Part shown: positions 10,832 through 19,801 of the stretch, in pieces
Layout of the letters: each line of letters begins with the position of its first letter
Numbering within the stretch: position 1 is the first letter of the stretch
Source: Cryobacterium sp. Y57
GTDB lineage: Bacteria; Actinomycetota; Actinomycetes; Actinomycetales; Microbacteriaceae
Direction: 5' to 3'
Length of the DNA: 64,000 nucleotides
NCBI RefSeq assembly: GCF_002929505.1
Contig: NZ_PJJL01000064.1
Coordinates: 63,918 to 127,917, forward strand
Notes under the pieces: generated by a model
The model's input: the letters and a program-made list of their open reading frames with translations, nothing else
Database searches by the model: none
Told to the model about the DNA's origin: nothing
Program-made: the position numbers and the translations under genes

Positions 10832-11070
10832 CTTCACCGCGTGGACGGCCGGACGATCATGGCGTAGCTTGTGATCTGGGCAGGGGTGGCGGTGTTCGCG
10901 TTGAGCGATGAGACGTTGTCGCCGACCGCAGAGAACGACCGCCAAGAACGACCACCGTTGAAACGCATGTCTCGTCCGTGCTGCGCACACTGCAGCTGTC
11001 GAATCAGCATGCACTGACCGCCGGGGCACTCGAGCGCAAATTGCTCGAACGTTCGGGCGTCAGGCCAGGC

Positions 11071-11925
11071 TCACGCGTCGCGCCGAATCCAACGAAACGT
11101 CACCCGGCTCAGCACGAGTCCCAGCACCAGCCAGATACCGAGGGCGCCGGCCACCCAGGGTAAATCCCAGGTGCCGCTCTGCTCGGCAACCGCGAAGCTT
11201 TCCGGTAGAAAGACCGAACGCATGCCCTGCGCCATCCATTTGAGCGGAAAGATGCTCGCCAAGTTCTGCATCCACTCCGGCAGCGTCGTGAACTGCAGAT
11301 AGACGCCCGAGATGAATTGCAGCACGAGCACCACGGGAGCCACCACGGCCGTGGCGCTGCGCCCCGACCGAGGTACCGCCGCGAGCGCTATACCGAGAAA
11401 CGCGCTCGTGATCACGCCGAATACGAACACCCAGGCGAACGTCGCCCACTTTTCGGGCTCAGTCGGCAGCGCGATATCAAGCACAAGCCGTGCCACGAGC
11501 AGCAGGAGGCCGGCCTGAAGAATCGCGGTGACGAAGACTTGCCCGATCTTGCCGAGAAAATAACTCAGCGGGGAGAGCGGGGTGCCGCCGAGGCGTTTGA
11601 GGGTGCCGTCGCTTTTCTCGCCGGCGATATCGACGGCGAGGTTCTGCACACCGGAGAGAAGCATGCCGGCAGCGAGCATGCCGGGCAGATAGTAGGTACC
11701 CACGCTGACGCCGCCGGTGCCGTCGGGATTGGCACCGATATTGCCGGAGGAGCTGAACGCGGCGGTGAAAATGCCCAGCATGATGAAGGGAAAAAAGAAC
11801 GTGAACAACAGGGTGTCGGGGGAGCGAAAGTACAGGCGCGTTTCATAGCCGATGCGGGACAGGCCGAGCGCGAGCGTGCCCGGAGCCTTGTTCTGCGGGC
11901 GGGCGACCGAAACCGTGGCGCTCAT
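11071..11925 (-). CDS. ABC-2 type transporter permease (DrrB-like)
   Basis: A 284-residue inner-membrane permease with six hydrophobic segments. The first follows ETRLYFRSPDTLLFTFFFPFIMLGIFTAAF, and the ABC-2 signature region is GEKSDGTLKRLGGTPLSPLSYFLGKIGQVFV. The last segment precedes the basic C terminus RVTFRWIRRDA. It overlaps the ATPase gene by four bases and forms with it a DrrAB-type exporter for drugs, lipids or other hydrophobic compounds; the cargo is unknown. Confidence 0.85.
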   Translation of the reverse strand: MSATVSVARPQNKAPGTLALGLSRIGYETRLYFRSPDTLLFTFFFPFIMLGIFTAAFSSSGNIGANPDGTGGVSVGTYYLPGMLAAGMLLSGVQNLAVDIAGEKSDGTLKRLGGTPLSPLSYFLGKIGQVFVTAILQAGLLLLVARLVLDIALPTEPEKWATFAWVFVFGVITSAFLGIALAAVPRSGRSATAVVAPVVLVLQFISGVYLQFTTLPEWMQNLASIFPLKWMAQGMRSVFLPESFAVAEQSGTWDLPWVAGALGIWLVLGLVLSRVTFRWIRRDA

Positions 11926-12866
11926 GCTCGTACGTCCTTATAGGTACGTCGGCTCGGATCCGGCCGGCCGTCATTAGTGGATGCTGCAGCCCCGGTCCCA
12001 GCCGGAATTGCCTCATGTCCCCGCACGAGCGACAGGTACACGTCTTCGAGACTGGGCCGGATCACTTCGAGATCCTCAGGCTCGGCGCCGTTCAAGCTGC
12101 GGACGAGTTCGGCCACGACCTGCGCCGGGCGGCTGGTGCGCTCTTCGCGTACCAGTCCGTTGCCGTCACGCCAGCGCACGACCGGAACGCGGGCATCCGC
12201 TCCGCCGATTTTGTCGAGCGGGCCGATGTCGATGAGCTGGCCACCGGCGATGATTCCCGCACGGTCGCCGAGTTGCGCGGCCTCGTCGAGGTAGTGGGTC
12301 GTCAGCAGAATGGTGGTGCCCTCCGCCTTGAGCCCGCGAATCAGGTGCCAGAACTGATGCCGAGCCTCGGGGTCGAAGCCGGTGGTCGGTTCGTCGAGAA
12401 ACAACAACTCGGGACGTCCGATAATGCCGAGGGCGACATCCACTCGGCGACGCTGCCCGCCGGAAAGCTTGCTGACGCGGGTTTTCGCTTTCTCCCGCAG
12501 GCCCGCCGCGTCGATGACCTCGTCGACGTCGCGCGGATGGGGATAGAACCCGGCGAAGTGACGCAGCTGCTCGGTCACGGTGGCATTGCCGCTCTCGTTG
12601 CTGGTCTGCAACACAATGCCCAGGCGGGCCTTCCACTCCAGGCCGCCCCGGTGCGGATCAGTGCCCAGCACGCTCACCTCGCCACCGGAACGGGCACGAT
12701 AGCCCTCGAGAATCTCGATCGTCGTGCTTTTGCCGGCGCCGTTTGGACCGAGCAGGGCGAAGGTCTCACCGGCTGCGATCGAGAAACTCACGCCGCGTAC
12801 CGCCTCGACGCCGCCATACGATTTCTGCAGATCGCGCACCTGCACAGCCGGGGGAGTGGATGTCAT
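11922..12866 (-). CDS. ABC transporter ATP-binding protein (DrrA-like)
   Basis: A 314-residue ATPase with Walker A GPNGAGKST, Q-loop region IVLQTSNESG, signature LSGGQRRRVDVALGI, Walker B LLFLDEPTTGFD and H-loop TTHYLDEA. The C-terminal extension of about 80 residues with LEDVYLSLV is typical of the DrrA/NatA subgroup that pairs with ABC-2 permeases. The ATG at 12866 gives MTSTPPAVQVRDLQKSYGG; upstream codons lack family similarity. First gene of the exporter operon. Confidence 0.9.
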   Translation of the reverse strand: MTSTPPAVQVRDLQKSYGGVEAVRGVSFSIAAGETFALLGPNGAGKSTTIEILEGYRARSGGEVSVLGTDPHRGGLEWKARLGIVLQTSNESGNATVTEQLRHFAGFYPHPRDVDEVIDAAGLREKAKTRVSKLSGGQRRRVDVALGIIGRPELLFLDEPTTGFDPEARHQFWHLIRGLKAEGTTILLTTHYLDEAAQLGDRAGIIAGGQLIDIGPLDKIGGADARVPVVRWRDGNGLVREERTSRPAQVVAELVRSLNGAEPEDLEVIRPSLEDVYLSLVRGHEAIPAGTGAAASTNDGRPDPSRRTYKDVRA

Positions 12867-12952
12867 AGGTCCAGAGTCCCACTCCCGCGCTTTCCACACC
12901 ACCTCTGGTGATCGTCTTCCTCATCCAGCAGTGGACGGGAACGGATGCCGTA

Positions 12953-14155
12953 CTAGGCGAACAGGCGCTGCAGGCGTTGCACACCCTCGAGCAGGACGTC
13001 ATCGCCGAGAGCGTATGACATGCGCAGGAATCCACTCGGTCCGAAAGCTTCACCGGGAACTGCGGCCACCTCGGCCTGATCGAGAATGAGGTCGGCCAGT
13101 TCGAGCGACGTCGTTGGAGTCACGCCGCCCCACGGACGGCCGAGCAGGCCGGTCACGTCGGGATAGACGTAGAACGCGCCCTGCGGGGTGGGCGTCACGA
13201 CGCCGGGAATCTGGTTCAGCTCGGCGATGATCAACTTGCGGCGGCGGTCAAAGGCGACCCGCATGGCCTCGGCGGCGTCCTGCGGGCCGTTTAGCGCTGC
13301 GATTCCCGCGCGCTGCGAGATGTTCGACACGTTCGAAGAGAGGTGGGACTGCAGGTTGGCTGCCGCCTTCATGGCGTCGGCGGGGCCGACCATCCAGCCG
13401 AGTCGCCAGCCGGTCATCGCATACGTTTTTGCGACACCGTTGACCAGGATGGTGCGGTCGGCCAGCGCCGGAACGGCCTCGACAATCGAAATGGCACGAA
13501 CCCCGTCGTAGGTGAGGTTTTGATAGATCTCATCGGAGATGACCCAGAGGCCGTTGTCTTCGGCCCACTGACCGATGGCACGGGTCTGCTCCAGCGTATA
13601 GACGGCGCCGGTGGGGTTGGACGGTGAAACGAATAGCAGCACCTTGGTTCGCGGGGTGCGTGCGGCTTCGAGCTGCTCGACGGTCACGAGGTAGCCCTGA
13701 TCGCTGCCGGCGAAGACGTCGACCTGCACGCCGCCGGCGAGGCGGATCGCTTCGGGGTAAGTGGTCCAATACGGGGTTGGCACGATGACCTCGTCACCGG
13801 GATCGAGCAGGGTCGCGAAGGCCTGGTAAACGGCCTGCTTGCCACCGTTGGTGACGACGACCTGGCTCGGCGAGACCACGAGGCTGCTGTCACGCAGCGT
13901 CTTGGCCGCGATGGCCTCGCGCAGCTCAGGCAGACCAGCCGCTGGGGTGTATCGATAGTTTTTCGGGTCGCGCACGGCGGTCAGCGCCGCCTCCACGATG
14001 TGCTCAGGCGTTTGAAAATCGGGTTCCCCCGCCGCGAAGCTGATCACCGGCCTTCCCGCCGCCTGCAGCGCCTTGGCCTTGCCGTCAACCTTGAGGGTCG
14101 CTGACTCGGCAATAGAACCGATCCGAGTTGAAATTCGCTTGAGTTCGTGATCCAC
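12953..14155 (-). CDS. PLP-dependent aminotransferase (aspartate aminotransferase family)
   Basis: A 400-residue fold-type I class I aminotransferase. Visible motifs are [78 protein letters not shown] and the PLP lysine in [17 protein letters not shown], with the substrate-carboxylate arginine in [10 protein letters not shown]. Aspartate is the most likely amino donor. This gene next to secE-nusG is a familiar actinobacterial order. Its GTG at 14155 is leaderless, with a TAAACT -10 box six bases upstream. Confidence 0.88.
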   Translation of the reverse strand: MDHELKRISTRIGSIAESATLKVDGKAKALQAAGRPVISFAAGEPDFQTPEHIVEAALTAVRDPKNYRYTPAAGLPELREAIAAKTLRDSSLVVSPSQVVVTNGGKQAVYQAFATLLDPGDEVIVPTPYWTTYPEAIRLAGGVQVDVFAGSDQGYLVTVEQLEAARTPRTKVLLFVSPSNPTGAVYTLEQTRAIGQWAEDNGLWVISDEIYQNLTYDGVRAISIVEAVPALADRTILVNGVAKTYAMTGWRLGWMVGPADAMKAAANLQSHLSSNVSNISQRAGIAALNGPQDAAEAMRVAFDRRRKLIIAELNQIPGVVTPTPQGAFYVYPDVTGLLGRPWGGVTPTTSLELADLILDQAEVAAVPGEAFGPSGFLRMSYALGDDVLLEGVQRLQRLFA

Positions 14156-14161
14156 GTATTG

Positions 14162-14167
14162 AGTTTA
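14162..14167 (-). promoter_or_regulatory. -10 box of leaderless aminotransferase mRNA
   Basis: On the minus strand TAAACT stands six bases before the GTG at 14155 with no Shine-Dalgarno between, matching the TANNNT leaderless pattern. Confidence 0.5.
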
Positions 14168-14293
14168 GCCACCCGACCCGCGCGCGAGCACAGGCCCCGG
14201 TGGAGCCAGCGCTCGTGCCAGCTGCGGTGACGAAGATCTGCCGCGCACCGGCTGAGCCAGGGGATACCCGTAAAAATTGAGTCTCCGCAGGAA

Positions 14294-14299
14294 TAGAGT
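14294..14299 (+). promoter_or_regulatory. -10 box of leaderless prenyltransferase mRNA
   Basis: TAGAGT is followed after six bases (GATCAA) by the ATG at 14306. The arrangement matches leaderless initiation. Confidence 0.45.
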
Positions 14300-14305
14300 G
14301 ATCAA

Positions 14306-15148
14306 ATGATCACCCGCCTGGTTCAGATCTCTCGGCCGGTGCTGTGGGTCAACACCGTCGGAACGACCGTCATCGGCATGTGGTTGATCGGGGATTTGTG
14401 GCGCTGGGACATTGTTCCGCTGCTGCTCTGGGCGACCCTGCCGTTCAACCTGCTGATCTACGGCGTGAACGATATCTTCGACCAGGAAACGGATGCCCGG
14501 AACGCCCGCAAGGGCGGCCTCGAGGGGGCTCGTATCCTCGGCTCGGAAACTCGCAGTATTGTGCTCGCGGTCGTGCTGACCAACGCACCGTTCCTGGTGT
14601 ACTTTCTCCTCACGCTGCCGGCGGCCGCGCTTGCCTGGATTGCCGCGTACACGGTGATCTTCATCTTCTACTCGGCACCCCCGCTGCGTTTCAAGGCTCG
14701 GCGCTACCTCGACTCGCTCAGCAACGCCGCCTACGCGTTCCCGCTGATCTTCGTGCCCCTGGCCTTCGGCACGTCGCCGGTCTGGTCGGCGGCTATCGGG
14801 CTGATGGCGTGGAGCGTAGCCAAGCACACCTACGACGCGGTGCAGGATATCGACGAGGACCGCGCCGCCGGAATTCACACCACTGCCGTCCATCTCGGTG
14901 CGCGCGGCGCTACGGTGTGGAGCGGCGTGTGGTGGGCTCTGTCCACCGTGGGATTCGCGCTGATCAGTTGGCCGGTCGCCGCGGTGAATGCACTCATCGC
15001 CGGCTGGCTGGTAATTTCGCTGGGGCGCAGCCCCACACCGGCAACGGCCCGCCGACTGTATCGATTCTCGATCGTGTTCCCCTACGTTGCCGGTTCCGTA
15101 GCGGGGGCCCAAATCGTGGCAGCCATATTGCTGGGAGGCTATCCATGA
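14306..15148 (+). CDS. UbiA-family prenyltransferase (lycopene elongase-like)
   Basis: A 280-residue membrane protein with about eight hydrophobic segments. The two aspartate-rich UbiA motifs are NDIFDQETDARN (residues 55-66) and DAVQDIDEDRAAG near 190, which bind the prenyl diphosphate through magnesium. The N terminus (ISRPVLWVNT) and overall look resemble carotenoid C5-adding enzymes (CrtEb/LyeJ). Its stop overlaps the start of a CrtI-like oxidoreductase, pointing to a pair acting on carotenoids, possibly C50 types known in cold-adapted relatives. Other crt genes are not in the window, so the product is inferred. Confidence 0.75.
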   Translation: MITRLVQISRPVLWVNTVGTTVIGMWLIGDLWRWDIVPLLLWATLPFNLLIYGVNDIFDQETDARNARKGGLEGARILGSETRSIVLAVVLTNAPFLVYFLLTLPAAALAWIAAYTVIFIFYSAPPLRFKARRYLDSLSNAAYAFPLIFVPLAFGTSPVWSAAIGLMAWSVAKHTYDAVQDIDEDRAAGIHTTAVHLGARGATVWSGVWWALSTVGFALISWPVAAVNALIAGWLVISLGRSPTPATARRLYRFSIVFPYVAGSVAGAQIVAAILLGGYP

Positions 15149-16599
15149 CCCGATCACGCCCGAATACATCCCCGCGGCGCATAGTCGTGCTCGGCGCGGG
15201 CATCGGGGGGCTCACGGCCGCCGCGCTGTTGGCCCGCGCCGGTCATTCGGTGACCGTACTGGAAGGATCCGACTGGATCGGCGGCAAGAGCAGGCGCCTC
15301 GAGATTGACGGGCAGCGTGTGGACACCGGACCCGCACTGGTCACGTTCCCGCGGGTCTGGGAGGAACTGCTCGCTCGCTACGACGCGCTCGGCGCCCGCC
15401 GGTCTGCTCCCGTGGAGGCCGCAGCGGTAGCCGGGGTCACGCTGCACCGACTGCCTGAAGTGGGCCGGTACTTCTACCGGGGAGAAGCAGCCACCCTGCC
15501 GGTGCCGGCCGGGCATCCCTGGTACGCGGCCTGGACCCGTTTCGAACGGGAACACGGTGGCCTCGGGCCCCAACTCACGACCATGCTCACGGCCGACCCG
15601 CTGGATCCGGCATCGCTGCCGGCCGTGCGCAGCGTGTTTCGCCGGTACGGCACCCGACTGACCACGCGCAGCTTTCTTGACGGCCTGAGCTGGATGCCCG
15701 ACGGCCTGCGGGAGGTCATCGCCATCCACACCCTCAACGCGGGGGTCTCGCCCCGGCAGACTCTCGCCCTGTACGCGAGCATGCCGGCCATTATGGCCAG
15801 GGACGGCGTGTGGGTTCCCGAGGGGGGAGTGAACGAGCTACCACTCGCGTTGCACCGCCTGGCGCTGCATGCTGGCGCCAATGTGCACACCGGCGAGCCT
15901 GTCACATCCGTGTCAAAAAGTCTCGTGACCACGGCATCGGCGACATACCCGGCCGACGTGGTCGTCAGCGGACTCGACAGTGTGGTGCTCGACGGTCTGC
16001 TCGGCGCGTCACCGGCACGGGCGCGGGCACGCTCGTGCTCGGGGGTGGCCATCTATGCGGCGCTCGAGACGCCGCTGCCGGAGGGCACGGCTACGCACTC
16101 CGTCGTGCTACCCGACGACCCGGCTGCCCTGCACCGCAGCCTCGATGCGGGACTCGTGCCGGAGCAGACGATGGCTTTCCTGAACTACTATCGCCCGCAC
16201 GAGGTCTATCCCAATGACCGGGCCACTGTAGCGGTACTCCTCACCGCGCCCGCCGATGGCCGCCACTACGATCTCGACAGCCCGTGGGTGGCACGTGAGG
16301 TTGCTCGGGTCAGCGCCGCCGTGGGCCTGGACCGGCCGATCAGCGAGCTGTTTCGCGACCATGTCGTGCTCGACCCGCAGTATTTCGGCAGTTGGGGTTC
16401 CACCGATGGAGCACTGTACGGCGCAACCCACCCACTCTGGCAGAGTGGGCCGTTCCACCGCCCCGGCTATACGAGCCGCGCACGTCCGTGGCTGTGGCGG
16501 GTGGGCGCGTCGGTGCACCCCGGCGGCGGTATCCCGGCCGTGCTCGGCGGCGCCATGACCGCGATGCACAAGCTGATCGGCCGCCTCGATCGTCCCTGA
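15145..16599 (+). CDS. CrtI/CrtD-like carotenoid desaturase-type FAD oxidoreductase
   Basis: A 484-residue FAD protein. The N terminus has RRIVVLGAGIGGLTAAALLARAGHSVTVLEGSDWIGGKSR, the phytoene desaturase dinucleotide fold. The C terminus has RVGASVHPGGGIPAVLGGAMTA, the CrtI C-terminal signature. NAGVSPRQTLALYA and VWVPEGGVNELPLALHRLA fit the same family. The start at 15145 overlaps the prenyltransferase TGA by four bases with GGGAGG upstream. Pairing with a UbiA elongase resembles the lyeJ-crtD pair of bacterioruberin synthesis, which would make it a 3,4-desaturase rather than the primary phytoene desaturase; this is inference. Confidence 0.82.
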   Translation: MTRSRPNTSPRRIVVLGAGIGGLTAAALLARAGHSVTVLEGSDWIGGKSRRLEIDGQRVDTGPALVTFPRVWEELLARYDALGARRSAPVEAAAVAGVTLHRLPEVGRYFYRGEAATLPVPAGHPWYAAWTRFEREHGGLGPQLTTMLTADPLDPASLPAVRSVFRRYGTRLTTRSFLDGLSWMPDGLREVIAIHTLNAGVSPRQTLALYASMPAIMARDGVWVPEGGVNELPLALHRLALHAGANVHTGEPVTSVSKSLVTTASATYPADVVVSGLDSVVLDGLLGASPARARARSCSGVAIYAALETPLPEGTATHSVVLPDDPAALHRSLDAGLVPEQTMAFLNYYRPHEVYPNDRATVAVLLTAPADGRHYDLDSPWVAREVARVSAAVGLDRPISELFRDHVVLDPQYFGSWGSTDGALYGATHPLWQSGPFHRPGYTSRARPWLWRVGASVHPGGGIPAVLGGAMTAMHKLIGRLDRP

Positions 16600-16890
16600 T
16601 CCCAAGTGCTGGCCGCGCGTTCAGCTGAGAAAATAAACCGTGACGGGTCGGGTGACACTGGTTCCCTCAGTGACGACTCACTTCTTGGGAAGGTGCGCGC
16701 TCAAGGGTTCGGGTGCCAAGCTGACCGGGAAGCGGTGGCTCGCCCCTCGCGCTTGTTCGCCTCAGCTTTACAGTGGCCGGTCCGTGACCTAGACTTGTTC
16801 TGGTAGTTGAATTCGCCATGCTTTTCTGCGCCTTTTTCCACGTGTTTCTACGTGGTTGAAGTTCAGGCGGCTTTGCGGGTTTACGTCCAT
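16600..16890. other. Intergenic region before tRNA-Trp
   Basis: About 290 bases without a supportable gene. Short frames are unconvincing. A CCACG/CGTGG dyad lies near 16838-16855. The promoter of the tRNA/secE unit must be here; TAGACT near 16792 is a possible -10. Confidence 0.35.
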
Positions 16891-16963
16891 AGGGTGGTGG
16901 CTCAATTGGTAGAGCAGCGGTCTCCAAAACCGCAGGTTGCAGGTTCGAGTCCTGTCCGCCCTG
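16891..16963 (+). tRNA. tRNA-Trp (CCA)
   Basis: Cloverleaf folds by eye: acceptor AGGGTGG pairs with CCGCCCT (one G-T), D stem GCTC/GAGC, anticodon stem GCGGT/ACCGC with loop CTCCAAA giving anticodon CCA at 16924-16926, and T loop GTTCGAGTC. Discriminator base is G at 16963; the 3' CCA is not fully encoded. Location just before secE is standard in actinobacteria. Confidence 0.96.
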
Positions 16964-17003
16964 CACATCGGTAGAATTCTTCCGATCATGAGAGGTGAAA
17001 CAG

Positions 17004-17276
17004 GTGGCCCGAAAAGTTGTCGACGAACCTAGTGAGGAAGTCGTCGCGAACGCCCGAATTGCCCGCGACTCCAATCGTGGACCTTTTGGTCGGTTGTCCC
17101 TGTTCATCAAGCAGGTTTTCGCCGAGTTGCGCAAGGTCGTCACTCCGACTCGTAAAGAGCTGCTGAACTACACCGGCGTCGTACTCGTCTTCGTGATTAT
17201 CATGATGGCTATCGTCTCGGCTTTCGACTGGGTCTTCGGACTTGCCGTTCTCTACGTGTTTGGAACGCCGGGTTAA
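17004..17276 (+). CDS. secE: Preprotein translocase subunit SecE
   Basis: The single-span actinobacterial SecE (90 residues). The conserved amphipathic region FIKQVFAELRKVVTPTRKELLNYT precedes one transmembrane helix (GVVLVFVIIMMAIVSAFDWVF). It joins SecY and SecG in the plasma membrane. The GTG at 17004 is chosen since GAGGTGA (16992-16998) is the ribosome binding site; a GTG at 16995 lies inside that site. Linked to tRNA-Trp upstream and nusG downstream. Confidence 0.93.
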   Translation: MARKVVDEPSEEVVANARIARDSNRGPFGRLSLFIKQVFAELRKVVTPTRKELLNYTGVVLVFVIIMMAIVSAFDWVFGLAVLYVFGTPG

Positions 17277-17403
17277 AAGAGCCTCACCGGCATCCGCAGA
17301 GAGTCCCATCGGCATCCGCTCGGGCAGAGCGCCCACATTACCGGCATGGAAACGTGTCCAGACAAAACTTGCACACGTAGAACAAATTAGGAATTGAGAT
17401 TTA

Positions 17404-18366
17404 GTGACTGAGACGAAGCACGACGATGTCGACTGGGCCACTGCCGCCGAGCAGTCCTCCGAGGAAGACGAGGCCCAGGAAGGCAACACGCTTGCCGCCG
17501 ACGAAGACTCCGTAGAAGCTGCCGAGCAGGCGGCCCTGCACGTCGTGGACGAAAGCGCCGATGTCGAGATCAACCTCGATGCCGCGCTCGACGCCCTCAC
17601 CGAATCCCCCGATCCCGAAGCTGATGCCATCGTCGATGACGCCCTCGACATCGATTCGGCCGAAGAAGCCGAGGCGTCCGTCGAAGCCGTCGAAGACGAA
17701 GACGAGCTCGTCACCGCCGACGCGGACGTCGAGACCGAAGCAGATGCCCCGATCGACCCGTACGAAGCCTTCCGCAAGGAACTTCGTTTCCTGCCGGGCA
17801 AGTGGTACGTCATTCACTCCTACGCCGGATTCGAGCGTCGGGTGAAGTCGAACATTGAAAACCGTAAGCAGTCCATGGCGATGGAAGACTTCATCTACCA
17901 GTGCGAAGTTCCCATGGAAGACGTCGTCGAGATCAAGAACGGCCAGCGCAAGATGGTCACCCGCGTGCGCATCCCGGGCTACGTGCTCGTGCGTATGGAC
18001 CTCGACGAGGACAGCTGGTCGGTTGTTCGCCACACCCCCGGTGTGACCGGCTTCGTCGGCAACGCCCACAACCCCACGCCGCTGCGCTTCGAAGAGGCCT
18101 TTGGCATGCTCAAGGGACTCGTGGAGATTGTCGAAGCCCCCACCAAGGCTGGCGGCGCCCCCGGAAAGTCGGCGCAGCGCGTCATCGCCGCCGAGATCGA
18201 CTACGAAATCGGCGAGACCATCACGATCAAGGAAGGTTCGTTCGCGGGCCTGCCCGGTTCGATCAGCGAGATCAAGCCGGAGAGCGGCAAGCTCATCGTG
18301 CTTGTCTCCCTGTTCGAGCGTGAGACCCCCGTCGAGCTCAGCTTCGACCAGGTCACCAAGCTCTAA
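17404..18366 (+). CDS. nusG: Transcription termination/antitermination protein NusG
   Basis: NusG binds RNA polymerase and links it to Rho and the ribosome. The core begins near residue 130 with [26 protein letters not shown] (NGN domain), continues with [32 protein letters not shown], and ends with the KOW domain [21 protein letters not shown]. The first 120 residues are a low-complexity acidic extension rich in Glu, Asp and Ala, typical of actinobacteria but long here. Total 320 residues against about 181 in E. coli. GTG start at 17404. Confidence 0.95.
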   Translation: MTETKHDDVDWATAAEQSSEEDEAQEGNTLAADEDSVEAAEQAALHVVDESADVEINLDAALDALTESPDPEADAIVDDALDIDSAEEAEASVEAVEDEDELVTADADVETEADAPIDPYEAFRKELRFLPGKWYVIHSYAGFERRVKSNIENRKQSMAMEDFIYQCEVPMEDVVEIKNGQRKMVTRVRIPGYVLVRMDLDEDSWSVVRHTPGVTGFVGNAHNPTPLRFEEAFGMLKGLVEIVEAPTKAGGAPGKSAQRVIAAEIDYEIGETITIKEGSFAGLPGSISEIKPESGKLIVLVSLFERETPVELSFDQVTKL

Positions 18367-18489
18367 CCAATCAGAACGGATGCCCCGCCAGGGCCATCCA
18401 CGCTGGTTTCCCCAAACCACCGGGGCCCATCCGGGCCACCGGGAGAGCGGCCTCCGGGCTGCTCGCACATCAATACGAAGGACAACACA

Positions 18490-18921
18490 ATGGCACCGAA
18501 GAAGAAGGTTACAGGTCTGATCAAACTTCAGATCAAGGCCGGCGCAGCCAACCCCGCACCGCCCATTGGGCCGGCACTGGGCCAGCACGGCGTGAACATC
18601 ATGGAGTTCTGCAAGGCCTACAACGCGGCGACCGAAGCCCAGCGCGGCAACGTCATCCCCGTGGAGATCACCGTCTACGACGACCGCTCGTTCACGTTCA
18701 TTCTGAAGACCCCGCCCGCAGCGGAGCTCATCAAGAAGGCCGCCGGCGTCGCCAAGGGCAGCGGAACCCCGCACACCGTCAAGGTTGCCAACCTCACGCA
18801 GGCCCAGGTCCGCGAGATCGCTGAAGCGAAGATGGTTGACCTCAACGCCAACAACATCGACGCCGCCGCGAAGATCATCGCCGGAACCGCCCGTTCCATG
18901 GGCATCACGGTCAGCGCCTAA
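18490..18921 (+). CDS. rplK: 50S ribosomal protein L11
   Basis: L11 (143 residues) of the GTPase-associated centre, binding 23S rRNA and the L10/L12 stalk. It starts with [42 protein letters not shown] and contains the proline-rich [11 protein letters not shown] signature and the C-terminal RSMGITV. Good ribosome binding context (GAAGGACAACACA). Between nusG and rplA, the usual order. Confidence 0.97.
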   Translation: MAPKKKVTGLIKLQIKAGAANPAPPIGPALGQHGVNIMEFCKAYNAATEAQRGNVIPVEITVYDDRSFTFILKTPPAAELIKKAAGVAKGSGTPHTVKVANLTQAQVREIAEAKMVDLNANNIDAAAKIIAGTARSMGITVSA

Positions 18922-19030
18922 GCACACCCCCGCATCAGCGCCTCACGGCGTCTGTTGTGCACCCTTAGCAATTAGTGGAAGAGCCTGCCAGGCTCGCACC
19001 ACACTCTGAAGTACATACAGGAGATTTCAC

Positions 19031-19720
19031 ATGGCAACCAAGTCAAAGGCGTACCGCGCCTCCGCCGCGAAAATCGGCGAAGACAACGTCTTCACCCCGT
19101 CCGAGGCCGTAGCCCTCGCCAAGGAAACCGGCTCCGCAAAGTTCAACTCCACGGTTGAGGTCGCCCTCCGCCTCGGAGTCGACCCTCGCAAGGCCGACCA
19201 GATGGTTCGTGGAACCGTCATCCTCCCGCACGGCACCGGCCGCACCGCCCGCGTCATCGTCTTCGCAACCGGCCCTGCCGCCGAAGCCGCTATCGCAGCC
19301 GGCGCCGACGAGGTCGGTGGCGACGAGCTCATCGAGAAGGTAGCCGCCGGTTACACCTCATTCGACTCGGCCGTCTCGACCCCCGAGCTCATGGGTAAGG
19401 TCGGTCGTCTCGGAAAGGTGCTCGGCCCGCGTGGTCTCATGCCCAACCCGAAGACCGGAACCGTGACGCCCGACGTCGCTAAGGCCGTTTCCGACATCAA
19501 GGGCGGAAAGATCGAATTCCGCGTCGACAAGCACTCCAACGTGCACTTCGTCGTCGGCAAGGCCTCGTTCTCGGTCGAGCAGCTGAATGAGAACATCTCC
19601 GCCGCTCTCGAAGAAGTTGTCCGTCTCAAGCCGAGCTCGTCCAAGGGCCGTTACATCACGAAGGGCGTCGTCTCGACCACCTTCGGTCCTGGCATCCAGC
19701 TCGACGTCAACAGCATCTAA
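19031..19720 (+). CDS. rplA: 50S ribosomal protein L1
   Basis: L1 (229 residues), the L1-stalk protein and usual translational autoregulator of the L11 operon. The signature [17 protein letters not shown] is seen as [21 protein letters not shown], and [23 protein letters not shown] is conserved. It is followed by a strong hairpin, so the L11 operon ends here and does not continue into rplJ. Confidence 0.97.
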   Translation: MATKSKAYRASAAKIGEDNVFTPSEAVALAKETGSAKFNSTVEVALRLGVDPRKADQMVRGTVILPHGTGRTARVIVFATGPAAEAAIAAGADEVGGDELIEKVAAGYTSFDSAVSTPELMGKVGRLGKVLGPRGLMPNPKTGTVTPDVAKAVSDIKGGKIEFRVDKHSNVHFVVGKASFSVEQLNENISAALEEVVRLKPSSSKGRYITKGVVSTTFGPGIQLDVNSI

Positions 19721-19751
19721 GGCTCAAAGAATCTGAGCATTCGCTAGAGCA

Positions 19752-19787
19752 AGAAGCAGGGCCCGTCTGTGGACGGGCCCTGCTTCT
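19752..19787. terminator. Hairpin terminator between rplA and the aldehyde dehydrogenase
   Basis: A perfect 16-bp stem (AGAAGCAGGGCCCGTC and its complement) around TGTG. Only GTT follows on the plus strand, so it is a weak-U or bidirectional terminator. It lies between two converging genes. Confidence 0.8.
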
Positions 19788-19801
19788 GTTAACGGATGCC
19801 G

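Noticed and set aside
11028-11050. TCGAGC/GCTCGA dyad after murB as terminator
   Set aside because: Short 6-base arms, no U tract and not close to either stop codon; support too weak.
14344-15144. Possible N-terminal extension of the CrtI-like protein through the prenyltransferase region
   Set aside because: The extra residues are the wrong-frame reading of the UbiA gene; the FAD fold starts right after the ATG at 15145, which has a ribosome binding site.
17401-18927. 508-codon open frame antisense to nusG and rplK
   Set aside because: It mirrors codon bias of two certain genes on the other strand, has no recognisable domain and no ribosome binding site.
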